DNA of 64,000 bases from Tsuneonella suprasediminis (lineage in GTDB: Bacteria; Pseudomonadota; Alphaproteobacteria; Sphingomonadales; Sphingomonadaceae). This document shows positions 37,601-45,564 of this stretch, piece after piece. The notes below the pieces were generated by a model. That model was not told the origin of the DNA. It saw only the letters and a program-made list of their open reading frames with translations, and did not search any database. Numbering within the stretch: position 1 is the stretch's first letter; every line of letters begins with the position of its first letter. The stretch is from assembly GCF_003605755.1 (NCBI RefSeq), contig NZ_RAHJ01000004.1, positions 1 to 64,000 on the forward strand, given 5' to 3'. Both the position numbers and the translations under genes were made by a program.

Positions 37601-40600
37601 ATTAAACACGCCCTGGCTGCCCAGCATTTCGCCCGCCGCATTGACGTAATCGCCTGCAAGCGCGAGAGTCAGCGTATCGGAGGCAACCAGCTTGCCAAGG
37701 GTGCCGCCGCTCATCGCAATGTCGAGCAGATGGGTGGCCGCCAGCGTACCGGCAGCAGCTCCCGTGCCATTGTCGAGCACGGTGGTGCGGACAACCAGAT
37801 CCCGCGCTGCACCGATGCTGCCACGGTTGGCAAGGCCGCCCGTAAGGTTCAGCGTCGTATCCTGTGCCGCCCACAGAGCCCCGCCTGCCGTGGTGCTCAG
37901 GATACCACCGCTTACCATCAGATCGCTTCCGGCGGCAATCTGGCCTGTGCCATTTTCAGTGCTGGCCGCCAGCAGCGTCACCATGCCATCGCCGGCAAGT
38001 ACGCCAGCATCGTTCAGCAGCGACGCGGTAGTCAGCGTGAGGCCGGTCGAACCCGCGACGATCTGTCCCGAACGATTGTCGAGGCTGGAACTGGCCACGA
38101 CCGCGGCAGCGCCCGTAGCTCCCACCTGACCGCCGGTGTTGGTCAGTGTGGCAGCGCGAATGCCAAGTGTGTCGCCATAGATAGTGCCGCCGTTGGCGAG
38201 TACGCTCGCATCGAGCGAGATCGAAGTGCCCTGCACCAACCCCTGATTGATGACGCTCGACGCGGTGATCACAACATCGCCTGACGCGCCAATGGTGCCG
38301 GTGCCGTTGGTCAGAACCAGAGTCTGCCCGGCAAGAGCACCAATCGACAGCCCTGTACCACCACGCGCGACGATTGTGCCCGACCCGTTAGCGACCGAAG
38401 CCGCCGTGAGATCGAGCGCATCCGTACTGTCGATATGACCGCCGTCATTTCCCAGACTGGAAGCGTTGATCGTCAAGGCCTTGTCCGCCTGGATCGTGCC
38501 GGCAAGATTCGAGAGCGTCTGGCTGGCCGTCAGCGTCCCGCCCAAGGCGGAAGCGATCAGCCCCCGGTCGTTGATGAGAGTCTTTGCAGTAAGGGCAAGC
38601 GTTCCGTTCGAGACGATCTCGCCATCGCTGTTGTCTGTTCCGCCTTCGATGGCACCCCGCAGGGTTCCCGCACCGGCATGTGCAATCCGGCCACGACTGT
38701 TCGCGAGAGCGCCTGCGTCCAGGATCAGGTCATTGCCAGCAAAGATTTGACCGGCCGTATTGTCGAGCAGACCACTGACACTCAGGCTGGCATTGCCGAG
38801 CGCGTTGAAGTTGCCACCGAGGTTGCCGAACGTAGAGGCCGCGAGCGTGACGGTCTGCCCCTGAACCGTTCCGCCCGACAGATCGACACTCTGGCCACTG
38901 AGCGTTAGCGTGCCTGGCGTCACGATCTGCCCGCCGGTTCCGGTCGAGACGGCCCCCTGAGTGGACGTAAGGGTTAGCGTTCCGCCATCCGCCGAACCGC
39001 CGCCCAGCGCCAGGTCGCCGCTTCGTGCCGTAACCGTGAGGGTATTGGCACCGGTCAAACGGCTGCCTGTGCCCAGCATCACCGAGCCTGCGGCAACGGT
39101 GGTGCTACCCGCGGAGCCGATCAGCGCATTAGAGCCAGTCAGGTTGCCGGTCGCATCGAAGTTAAGCGCAGCAGCGGTGCCGGTCGCCACGACCCGGCCT
39201 CCATCGCCACCCAGCGAGTCCAGTCTCGTATCGAGCAGGCCCGTTGTCTCGATCGTGCCACCCGCGTTCGATACCGTTCCTGCCGTAAGGGCAAGGCCAA
39301 GACCAGAGGCAATCTGCCCGCCATCGTTGACGAGATTGTCTTTGAGCGCGAGCTCTCCGCTGTTGCCAGCGGTGATCTGCCCGTCCGTGTTGTCGAGGCT
39401 GGCGGCAGTAAGCGTGAGCGCGCCATTGGTCGCGATCTGGCCGTTCGTATTAGCGAGCACCCCACTGACACCGAGCTGCAACGTATCGTTGCCCAGCGCC
39501 AACACCTTGCCGTCGTCGTTGGTCAGGCTGCTGCCCGACAGCATCAACCCGCCTGCCGACTGGATCAGCCCGGAGACGTTTAGGGTCGCTCCGGTTTGCA
39601 CGGCGAGGCTGGCGCCAGCATCAATCACACCATTGGCGTTGTCGAGGCTGGCGCTCTGCAGGGTAACGGTCTGGCCCTGAATGAGACCATGACTGGTCAA
39701 CCTGCCGCTTGCAGAGAGGTCCAGAACTCCGCTGCTGCGTACATCGCCGGTCACACCAATGCTGGCCGCCGTAGCGATCAGGCCGGAACCCTGTACGCGG
39801 CCAGTCAGATCAATCGCTGCTGCACTGAGCGTAATTGTGTCATGTGCCATGACCTCGCCGTCCAGCCCAATCGTGCCGCTGCTCGTCAGTGCAAGATTGC
39901 CCGTCTGACTGAGCGAACCATCGCGGGCGAGCCCCGCGGCGATGGTTGCGGCGCCGGTCACGCTGCCGCTGCTGATCGACAGGTTGCTGCCGCTCGCGAT
40001 AAGCCCATCGCCGGTCACGCTGGCGCTGGTGATCGCCAGTTGCCCATCGGTGTAGAGCTGACCGCTAGCGGCGAGATTGGCCGCGGTCTTGATAATGCCG
40101 CCCCCCGTGCTGGTGAGCGTACCGGCAATAGCAATCCGCCCATCGGCAGACAGCGAAACACCTCGTTCGAGCCCGGCGATGCTGCCATCGACATTGACGC
40201 CAAGCCCGGCTTCGGTGCCGATCAGGCGAATGGAGCGGGCATACATACCGCCCAGTCCCGCAACATCGAGCCCGAATGCGGGTTGGTCGGCCTGCGCTGC
40301 CGATTGAGCTGTGACGACGATCTCGCGTGTACCGCTGCGGGCATCGCCTGCCCCAAAGCTGGCGTTGATGCTATCTGCCCAAACGCCGCCGTTAAGTACG
40401 ATCGCGCGGGCGAACAGGTCGAGCCGAGCGCGCGAGGCATCGAGCCCATGCCCGTTGACCGTCAGCGTACCGTCAGTGATATGGTAGCTGCTGAGCGAAC
40501 CGTCGCTGCCACGCACCGGACTTGCTGCCGCCAGCGCCACGGACGCGGCATTGAGAAAGCCGCAGCCCCGACAGGTGATCCCATAAGGATTGGCCAGCAC

Positions 40601-41065
40601 CAGATCTGCCTTTGATCCTGCGATCTCGATATAGCCGACAAGGTTAGAGGGGGCCGCGCCTGCCACCTCGTTAACGATCAGCGAAGCTGGCCCGGAGGTC
40701 TTGAGGTTGGCATTGCCGTCGATATAGCCGGCAAGGCTGGTGGTGACGATCTTGTCCGAGTTGTTAAGGATCAGCCCGCGCGCATCGACGTTGAAGTCCT
40801 GATAGCGATTGTAGCTCGTGCCGTTCGCAGGCGTGGCGATTTTGACGACCGGCGTGCCATTCGCTGCCATGTCCAGGCTCGGCGTAGTGGTAGCAGGCTG
40901 ATCGGGGATCGGAACGATAGCTGCATCCTGGGCACTTGCCACTACGCTGCCAGTCAGGAGTGCGCCGGAAAGCGTGGCGCGCAGCAACTGGTTTGCTATG
41001 ACGCACAGCGATGCAGAAATCTGCCAATGGCGTTGGCGACGAACAGGGGGAAAGGCCCCGGTCAT
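31697..41065 (-). CDS. cdiA: CdiA/FhaB-type two-partner secretion effector, 3,122 aa
   Basis: The ATG at 41065 overlaps the preceding ORF's stop by four bases and yields 3,122 residues. Signal-like N-terminus (RHWQISASLCVIANQLL...GSVVASAQ), then the TPS domain (~50-300) with NLVGYIEIAGSKADLVLANPYG and CRGCGFLNAASVAL. A long filamentous part of repeats (TNTGGQVGA, DNTDGQITAG type) makes up most of the protein. A second Ser/Gly-rich repeat region precedes the pre-toxin block with an EF-hand-like DLNHDGAIDTAD loop. The 386-residue end after ETQNN has a Gly/Ala-rich hydrophobic stretch, then a likely PD-(D/E)XK nuclease core (SIRVDC...AIEVKNYDL). It would kill contacted sister cells lacking CdiI. 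Exported by CdiB. Confidence 0.93.
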   Translation of the reverse strand: MTGAFPPVRRQRHWQISASLCVIANQLLRATLSGALLTGSVVASAQDAAIVPIPDQPATTTPSLDMAANGTPVVKIATPANGTSYNRYQDFNVDARGLILNNSDKIVTTSLAGYIDGNANLKTSGPASLIVNEVAGAAPSNLVGYIEIAGSKADLVLANPYGITCRGCGFLNAASVALAAASPVRGSDGSLSSYHITDGTLTVNGHGLDASRARLDLFARAIVLNGGVWADSINASFGAGDARSGTREIVVTAQSAAQADQPAFGLDVAGLGGMYARSIRLIGTEAGLGVNVDGSIAGLERGVSLSADGRIAIAGTLTSTGGGIIKTAANLAASGQLYTDGQLAITSASVTGDGLIASGSNLSISSGSVTGAATIAAGLARDGSLSQTGNLALTSSGTIGLDGEVMAHDTITLSAAAIDLTGRVQGSGLIATAASIGVTGDVRSSGVLDLSASGRLTSHGLIQGQTVTLQSASLDNANGVIDAGASLAVQTGATLNVSGLIQSAGGLMLSGSSLTNDDGKVLALGNDTLQLGVSGVLANTNGQIATNGALTLTAASLDNTDGQITAGNSGELALKDNLVNDGGQIASGLGLALTAGTVSNAGGTIETTGLLDTRLDSLGGDGGRVVATGTAAALNFDATGNLTGSNALIGSAGSTTVAAGSVMLGTGSRLTGANTLTVTARSGDLALGGGSADGGTLTLTSTQGAVSTGTGGQIVTPGTLTLSGQSVDLSGGTVQGQTVTLAASTFGNLGGNFNALGNASLSVSGLLDNTAGQIFAGNDLILDAGALANSRGRIAHAGAGTLRGAIEGGTDNSDGEIVSNGTLALTAKTLINDRGLIASALGGTLTASQTLSNLAGTIQADKALTINASSLGNDGGHIDSTDALDLTAASVANGSGTIVARGGTGLSIGALAGQTLVLTNGTGTIGASGDVVITASSVINQGLVQGTSISLDASVLANGGTIYGDTLGIRAATLTNTGGQVGATGAAAVVASSSLDNRSGQIVAGSTGLTLTTASLLNDAGVLAGDGMVTLLAASTENGTGQIAAGSDLMVSGGILSTTAGGALWAAQDTTLNLTGGLANRGSIGAARDLVVRTTVLDNGTGAAAGTLAATHLLDIAMSGGTLGKLVASDTLTLALAGDYVNAAGEMLGSQGVFNLSVGGNFTNDGIIEAGTGLELTGGAAIANSASGSIAAPALTISAAEEFDNRGLINGQSVRLSGQSVSNEAAIFGDTVAISGQQSILNQGAPAIIATRSLMLSLASAGAITNRDGAWLYSLGDIALTGPDGAGSAASFTNASGMVQAQGDILLNAKTVTNNRALFTTQESVLSATPRQIINNLNKRNRTVLDYTETVTDTTITADSGASTIVGNNITINAATLLNDISTISASGNLALGATNVTNSAFTGYHTVTGTGTLLTQSRSCPITGCKSWQTNSTTPYSSVDAKSLFAIPSVIAAGGALAIDARTIDNLVTGQTGGNPGDYAAHSEAVTATALPDTAGPTRVSGGSLASVGAALAAATPATVTGQAAGTPGSLTLNLSGLFHYADPSANFLVETNPAFTNYGNFLSTDYFIDRLGYDPTRVQRRLGDAFYEQQLISDQLVAVAGVQRLAGFSDSEVQYRSLMDAGVAYMQRFGLALGVGLSAEQMATLTTDIVLLVEVTVETPSGPQKVLAPRVYLSSVHQQDLTTGGAIIAGSDIALRSADALTNAGVIRASVESTIRAGTIANTGRLDLGAHGVAAASDDLTSRGGVITGGDVMLAAGGNLTLEAAATTATVATAYRAAASHQGMSLTKTASNIGSQVTAGGNLTLISGRKVTITGSDLAAGGNLTTSGQDGIVIGSAVDSMSGMSVGREGKALFTQNENKQTHRLSTLSAGGNTALVTAGQLSIKGGAVDAGGALDVQAGSIAVEGVTDSASVTRDTVTRTGGLLSSTTTTTHYAGTGQTVVSSTLSGDIVNLTSTGDTRILGSNAVASNGLTITAGGTVEIGTMTETGTVSQSFEIKKSGLSLDSGGLFAGVARTKSATDTSQVTNVGSLVGSENGDVSIVSGDKLSVTGSTVAGGADVLLAGKSIDIANAVDTSDTSSTTRSSSFGLSVGVSSPILSGVTAAADMAQVATSIGNERTQAVAALAGGLGAYNAYGAASKIGSVSDIKNAGQVAVTLGFSSSKSASATSDETVVGSLVTGNNVMLLANGADAGSIIDITGSAVRAAKNLTVAAEGDIALAAAAAHASESGTSKSSGASIGMSISAGGIGATASVSGGHGNYSGSSTTYTDAAASAGNIASVTTPRALGLTGGQLSASQVKVDVGNLGIVSLQDTSTHNAKSSGFGLSVSVPIAGAGSAAISGNLSSSDQQGTFASVGEDKQAGIYAGSGGFAVHVSGNTSLVGGVIASTADIGSNSLTTGTLTSSDIQNRERYSAREISLGSGITFGQASNVGQGNGGKVETPASTSGSALPGLSVAGLGTISASPPVAMSAHGDQSGTTHSALAPGAIVITSGDAKSGAVAAGISRDTAGVNDGALAQQFTDARREEIALGFEAARTLSRETAAFLANRATDDAEWRVENPDEDPATSPFAIWGAGGAGNIVLTALNGAASSNVAGSAGGLVQASAVNVLQSLATSEVKDIADDLNSEEARFALQGIVGCAGAAAGGAGDCGSAAMGAATSVVLNNLLDGLGAPRDEDLNHDGAIDTADERLSLADQQARTNLVATLVTAIAEGAGLEATSANYAARIETQNNAERTAAGNHVERVTRAIPEGYGLDELYGKSAEFQTLLDEVAEGTGLTADQLIENYNAWSACIGAEPEVCSVEHNEFYDAFGQLYGAYIDAGLEQDRIDNALCAGDASLVCGIQRSNAFLNSPDGTRFKGALEAASGTAAVFFSFTGGLASCAETVGAGCAAGAAGVLAGADQAVTGTRKLFTGKEVLSFGVTGLMQAGMSREDAELTYFAATAGIAIAEGGVGLLPKAGKADNAAALVDDLLDAGADAANASKGADDVPNTGKRPSWRQSEEDVLDETGGVGQQSYKDGDSVLNGTKGSIRVDCVADNCAIEVKNYDLSRSGGQSSLIRDASNSINRQTDNITPGMNQELRIDIRGQNVTDVQKDAIVDGIMDRTNLTPRDIQFLE
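32858..33105 (-). repeat. 247-bp near-identical direct repeat, cdiA copy, ending at ETQNN
   Basis: Pairs with 30772-31018 at a constant offset of 2,087 bp. The block codes for GSAAMGAATSVVLNNLLDGL, the DLNHDGAIDTAD loop and IETQNN. ETQNN (32858-32872) is where cdiA and the orphan diverge; it occupies the place held by VENN in enterobacterial CdiA. Confidence 0.9.
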
Positions 41066-41442
41066 GCCGCTTCCCCCTCCAGCGATGCCGCCGGTTGGTC
41101 GAGAATTCCGCTGATCGCCCTGATCGCCGCGCGTAAATTGTCGCGGCAATCCTCTTCGCGAAGTTGCGGGAATACTTCGTACAGCGGCAACAGCCGACGC
41201 CAAAGCGCCTCCGCGCCGGAGTTTTTTCTGACATCGTACCACGCGTGCTGCGGTTTGTTGCGGGTGGCCAGCGCTGTTGGAAGGAGTGGTGCCGGATTGT
41301 CGTTTCCCGCAAGGCAGTTGAAACAGGGCACTGCCTTTTCGATACCGAAGTCGGTTACGCGGTAGCCGGCATGTTCAAGAACTGCCCTGACGATACCTTC
41401 ACTCATCTCTTTTTTGAGCCTGCTGGCGAAGTTCATAATCAA
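41062..41442 (-). CDS. unrecognised 126-aa protein encoded between cdiB and cdiA
   Basis: A soluble 126-residue protein with no signal or membrane segment. It shares four-base overlaps with cdiB upstream and cdiA downstream, so it is translated with both. The N-terminus (ASRLKKEMSEGIVRAVLEHAGYRVTDFGIEK) resembles the entry helix and strand of PD-(D/E)XK-like proteins, but no metal-binding D...E-x-K core follows. There is one CxxC (CFNC) and a helical, charged C-terminal half. Standard CDI operons have no gene here; accessory genes such as Burkholderia cdiO sit elsewhere. A cytosolic partner of CdiA (chaperone, modifier or regulator) is possible but not shown. Confidence 0.75.
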   Translation of the reverse strand: MIMNFASRLKKEMSEGIVRAVLEHAGYRVTDFGIEKAVPCFNCLAGNDNPAPLLPTALATRNKPQHAWYDVRKNSGAEALWRRLLPLYEVFPQLREEDCRDNLRAAIRAISGILDQPAASLEGEAA

Positions 41443-43118
41443 AATCCCACAGCCGCGCTCAAACCGAGGCGGACCTTGTGTATGTTGGCGATCTGGCGGC
41501 CGATGACCGGAAGTGCCGCGAAGACATCGAGTGAAAATACCCCGCGCCGGACCCGGAGACCGCCGCCAGCGCCAGCGCGCAGCCCCTGGCCATTCTCGAC
41601 CGCGCCCATATCGAACAGGGCATAGGGTCTGAACTGGCCGGTCACCTTGAAGCCCAGTTCCTGCCGGACAAACCAGCCTGTCCGGCCAATCTCTGCGGTG
41701 TCGCTATCGAAACCGCGTACCGAATAGGGGCCACCTACTGAAATCAGGTCCGATCCATAAAGGTTGCGAGCGCTCCACTGGCCATGAGCAGTGGCTCGCC
41801 AGCCTTCGATCGGGCCACTGCCAAATGGAACCGAAATGCCCAGATCCGCCGTTACGATGCGGTAGCGCGCGGTGGGCAAGGCAGCGGGCCGGTCTGCAAC
41901 TTCGCTCTGGGCACCCAGGAACTTGATCCCGGCGCGCAGAGCCAGTGCGCTGTCGAGATGCACAGGCCCCAGTTCGCGGCGATCGTTGATGCCGATCTCC
42001 AGATCGGCCAGGTTCTGGCGCTGGATGCCGATCTCGATATCGTTGATGAAGTTGTGCGCCCAGCGCCGCGACAGGGCCAGGCGCAAGGCGGTCTTGGACG
42101 TGCGGTCGCGGTGAATGACCCGCTCCGCCCAGACACTCATCGCATCGAGCTTGCCGCGCGTGGCAAAATCCGTGACTTCGCCAACCACCGTCTGGCCATA
42201 ACGGTTACTCGAGGCCGATGCCCCGAAAGTCCACCAGCCCATTGGAAACGACAGCGAAGCCCCGCTTCCCTTGCTGTCCGCAGGCAGGCCCGGCGCCTCG
42301 ATCCGCCGGTTGTAGGACAAGTTGAACACTTCCGAAGCGCCCAGCAAATCGAGCGCGGAGACTTGTACCGATCCCTGCCAGCGACCCACTGTAGCGCCGG
42401 CGAAGTTGTTGACTGATACCGATCCCGAAACAGGCAACCTGTCCGGCAGCGTTACATCGAGGATTGTCTCGCCCGGACCCTTTCCCGGCACCAGATCGAC
42501 GCGGACCTCGCGGGACGGCACACGACGGAGCTGTTCCAGCCCCTGCTCAATTCCGCGCAGATTGACTATGTCGCCTTTGTGCAAGGGGGAGGCCACATCC
42601 CACGAAAAGTGCCGGTCCCTGCCATTTGTACGCACTGCGCTGACGACGCCCGGGATAACCACCACGTGCAGCGTCCCCGAAGCCAGATCTTGCTCCGGCA
42701 ATCCGGCGCGCGTCGTTACCAACGCCCTGTCGAGAAACGCGGCCTGCAGGCTCTTCAGAATGTAGTTGAGACCCTGTTGCCCCGCACAGCGTCCGCGAAA
42801 CCGATCCAGATATCCCGGAACCCAGCGCAACTTACGTGCGGCCACCCCATCCACCGCAATCGCGTGAATAGTGAAGCAAGGGCTTTCTTCAGGAAAAGCG
42901 CCAAGAGAGGGCGCTTCCTGCCCTTCCAGTCTGGCGTTGGGCGCGTTCTCCCTGACAGCGCGCTCGGCAGCCTCGCGCTCGGCACGAATGCGCGCCTGTT
43001 CCTGTGTGGAAGGGGATACATCCTGCGCCAGCGCCTGAGACGCGGTGAGCGACAGAGATGCCAGCACAGCAATCCGACCGGCGCAGCCGCCGCATCTCAT
43101 AAGTCGCCCCCAATTCAT
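41439..43118 (-). CDS. cdiB: CdiB/ShlB-type outer-membrane transporter (TpsB)
   Basis: A 559-residue Omp85-superfamily translocator. Sec signal (MRCGGCAGRIAVLASLSLTASQALAQ), an Arg/Glu-rich linker typical of the plug helix (QEQARIRAEREAAERAVREN), POTRA domains (FTIHAIAVDG; LASGTLHVVVIPGVVSAVRT; VRVDLVPGKGPGETILDV) and a C-terminal 16-strand barrel with VGGPYSVRGFDSDTAEIGRTGWFVRQE, including the conserved R-G-F/Y of motif 3. It ends in Phe (LSAAVGF), as outer-membrane barrels do. It recognises the TPS domain of CdiA and exports it. First gene of the operon. Confidence 0.94.
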   Translation of the reverse strand: MNWGRLMRCGGCAGRIAVLASLSLTASQALAQDVSPSTQEQARIRAEREAAERAVRENAPNARLEGQEAPSLGAFPEESPCFTIHAIAVDGVAARKLRWVPGYLDRFRGRCAGQQGLNYILKSLQAAFLDRALVTTRAGLPEQDLASGTLHVVVIPGVVSAVRTNGRDRHFSWDVASPLHKGDIVNLRGIEQGLEQLRRVPSREVRVDLVPGKGPGETILDVTLPDRLPVSGSVSVNNFAGATVGRWQGSVQVSALDLLGASEVFNLSYNRRIEAPGLPADSKGSGASLSFPMGWWTFGASASSNRYGQTVVGEVTDFATRGKLDAMSVWAERVIHRDRTSKTALRLALSRRWAHNFINDIEIGIQRQNLADLEIGINDRRELGPVHLDSALALRAGIKFLGAQSEVADRPAALPTARYRIVTADLGISVPFGSGPIEGWRATAHGQWSARNLYGSDLISVGGPYSVRGFDSDTAEIGRTGWFVRQELGFKVTGQFRPYALFDMGAVENGQGLRAGAGGGLRVRRGVFSLDVFAALPVIGRQIANIHKVRLGLSAAVGF

Positions 43119-43464
43119 GAGCGCGCCGGTGACTATTTCAACATGTACCTCAGATTAACGAAACAGATAATCTATAATATTTATGTCATTTTTCATTTTT
43201 ACATTCTGTTAAAATAGAATATAATTCGTTATCTTTAATAGTGTATGACTCTAATTATATTGGTAATACTTTAGATTTCCACATAAAGGCACCTCTGCAG
43301 TCGGCTTTCCTAATAGGGGCACCGCCCGGGCGCTGGGAACGTCGCACTGAAACAGGCGGTTCCGCATCGCGCTTTCGATTCTGCAAGCCCAAATTTCGTG
43401 ACTACGCATCAAACCCGCCACCCGCGCATTGCACCCCGCGCGGTGCTGGGGCATAGGCGCGACC
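43119..43464. promoter_or_regulatory. AT-rich divergent spacer between cdiB and serS
   Basis: 346 bp without a gene. 43141-43290 is strongly AT-rich (for example ATTCTGTTAAAATAGAAT near 43205, with ATTCT/AGAAT arms, and an adjacent ATATAAT). It probably carries the cdi promoter and marks the island edge. The right part, near serS, returns to high GC. Confidence 0.5.
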
Positions 43465-44745
43465 ATGCATGATATTCGCCTGATCCGGGACAATCCCGAA
43501 GGTTTCGACGCCGCCCTCGCCCGCCGTGGAGCTGCCGCGCAATCCGCTAACATACTGGCGCTCGACGAAAAACGGCGCGCCGTTTCGACGCAGGCGCAGG
43601 AACTGCTCAGCCGCCGCAACGACGCGTCGAAAGCCATCGGCGCGGCGATGGGCGCAGGCGACAAGGACAAGGCAGAAGCGTTGAAGGCCGAAGTCGCGCG
43701 GATCAAAACCGATCTGCCCGCGCTGGAGGAACAGGAACGCGCGCTGACGGCCGAACAGAACGACCTGCTCGCCAGCCTGCCCAACCTGCCCGCCGACGAC
43801 GTGCCCGAAGGGGCGGACGAAGCGGATAATGTCGAAGTATCGCGCTGGGGCACGCCGCGCGAATTCTCCTTTACGCCTCAGGAACATGCCGATCTCGGCC
43901 CGGCGCTGGGGATGGATTTCGAAACCGGCGCGGCGATTTCGGGGGCGCGGTTCACGTTCCTGCGCGGGCAGATGGCCCGCCTGCAACGCGCCATCGCGCA
44001 ATTCATGCTCGACCGGCAGACCGGCGAACGTGGCTATACCGAATGCGCCCCGCCGCTGCTGGTGAAGGACGAGGCGATGTTCGGCACCGGGCAACTGCCT
44101 AAATTTGCAGAGGATTTGTTCCGCACGACCGATGATCGCTGGCTGATCCCCACCGCCGAAGTCAGCCTGACCAACGCAGTGCGCGAACAGATTATCGAAG
44201 ACTTGTCCGCTCCGCTGCGGATGACCGCGCTAACCCCGTGCTTCCGTTCCGAAGCGGGCGCGGCGGGCAAGGATACGCGCGGCTATATTCGCCAGCATCA
44301 GTTCGACAAAGTCGAGCTGGTCTGCGTCTGCCGCCCGGACGACTGGCAGGCCGAACACGATCACATGGTCCGCAGCGCGGAACTGGTGCTGGAGGCGCTG
44401 GACCTGCCCTATCGCAAGATGTTGCTGTGCACCGGCGACATGGGCTTCGGCGCGAAAAAGACTTTCGATCTGGAGGTCTGGCTGCCGGGGCAGAGCGCCT
44501 ATCGCGAAATCAGCAGCATCAGCTGGTGCGGCGATTTTCAGGCGCGGCGGATGAATGCCCGCTATCGCCCGGCGGGGGAGAAAAAGCCCGCTTTCGTCCA
44601 CACTCTCAACGGGTCGGGCCTCGCAGTCGGGCGCACGCTGGTCGCGGTGCTGGAAAACTATCAGCAGGAAGACGGATCGGTCGTGGTGCCCGATGCGTTG
44701 CGTCCGTGGATGGGCGGCATCGACCGGCTTGTCCCCGCCACGTAA
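43465..44745 (+). CDS. serS: seryl-tRNA synthetase
   Basis: A 426-residue class II synthetase. The N-terminal long coiled-coil arm (~30-105, [21 protein letters not shown]) binds the tRNA-Ser variable arm. Motif 2 is [21 protein letters not shown], and motif 3 is [18 protein letters not shown]. The ATG at 43465 ([14 protein letters not shown]) is the family start; a further upstream start at 43429 has no support. It precedes surE by 54 bp and probably leads the serS-surE-peptidase-channel set. Confidence 0.98.
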   Translation: MHDIRLIRDNPEGFDAALARRGAAAQSANILALDEKRRAVSTQAQELLSRRNDASKAIGAAMGAGDKDKAEALKAEVARIKTDLPALEEQERALTAEQNDLLASLPNLPADDVPEGADEADNVEVSRWGTPREFSFTPQEHADLGPALGMDFETGAAISGARFTFLRGQMARLQRAIAQFMLDRQTGERGYTECAPPLLVKDEAMFGTGQLPKFAEDLFRTTDDRWLIPTAEVSLTNAVREQIIEDLSAPLRMTALTPCFRSEAGAAGKDTRGYIRQHQFDKVELVCVCRPDDWQAEHDHMVRSAELVLEALDLPYRKMLLCTGDMGFGAKKTFDLEVWLPGQSAYREISSISWCGDFQARRMNARYRPAGEKKPAFVHTLNGSGLAVGRTLVAVLENYQQEDGSVVVPDALRPWMGGIDRLVPAT

Positions 44746-44799
44746 TCCGCATGTGTTGAGAGCGGCGCGTCCCCACACCTGCAATTGAAAGACTGACTT

Positions 44800-45564
44800 G
44801 TGAAAATCCTCCTGACCAACGACGACGGTATCCACGCACCCGGCCTGACAGTGCTGGAAGAAATCGCCCGCCAGATTTCCGACGACATCTGGATCTGCGC
44901 GCCGAGCGAGGAACAGTCGGGCGCGGGCCACTCGCTCACGCTGACACGCCCGGTGCGCCTGCGCAAACATGGCGAGCGGCGGTTTTCGGTATCGGGCACG
45001 CCGACCGACTCGGTCACGCTGGGCCTGCGCAAAGTGATGGAAGGGAAGCCAGACGTGATCCTGTCGGGCGTCAACCGCGGGGCCAATCTGGGCGACGACG
45101 TCACCTATTCGGGCACGGTATCCGCCGCCATCGAAGGCGCGCTGGCCGGGGTCCGCTCGATTGCGCTGAGTCAGGTCTATTCGACCGAAGGGATGGCCGA
45201 TGCCGTGCCGTTCGAGGCCGCGCGGGCATGGGGCAAACGGGTGCTGGAACCGCTGCTGGATGCGCCCCTGCCCCGCCGCACGCTGGTCAATGTCAACTTC
45301 CCTGCGCTCCACCCCGATAAAGTGAAGGGTATTCGCGTGGTCCGTCAGGGGTTTCACGATTATTCGCGCGGCTCTGTCGTGGAAGGGCGTGACCCGCGCG
45401 GCTATCCGTATTACTGGTTCGGACTGGAAGCGATGGAACACACGCTCGACCATGGGACGGATCTGGAAGCAATCGACGATGGCTATATCGCGGTGACCCC
45501 GCTGCAGCTCGACCTGACGCACCATTCCTCGCTCGGCGCTCTGGCGGAGCGGTACGAGGGATGA
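44800..45564 (+). CDS. surE: 5'/3'-nucleotidase SurE
   Basis: A 254-residue nucleoside monophosphate phosphatase. The metal site is at the N-terminus in KILLTNDDGIHAPGL (D8, D9), with the Ser/Asn ligands in PSEEQSGAGHSLT and SGVNRGANLGDDVTYSGTVSAA. It starts with GTG at 44800 and overlaps the next gene by four bases. A classic surE-peptidase pair, linked to stationary-phase survival in many proteobacteria. Confidence 0.97.
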   Translation: MKILLTNDDGIHAPGLTVLEEIARQISDDIWICAPSEEQSGAGHSLTLTRPVRLRKHGERRFSVSGTPTDSVTLGLRKVMEGKPDVILSGVNRGANLGDDVTYSGTVSAAIEGALAGVRSIALSQVYSTEGMADAVPFEAARAWGKRVLEPLLDAPLPRRTLVNVNFPALHPDKVKGIRVVRQGFHDYSRGSVVEGRDPRGYPYYWFGLEAMEHTLDHGTDLEAIDDGYIAVTPLQLDLTHHSSLGALAERYEG

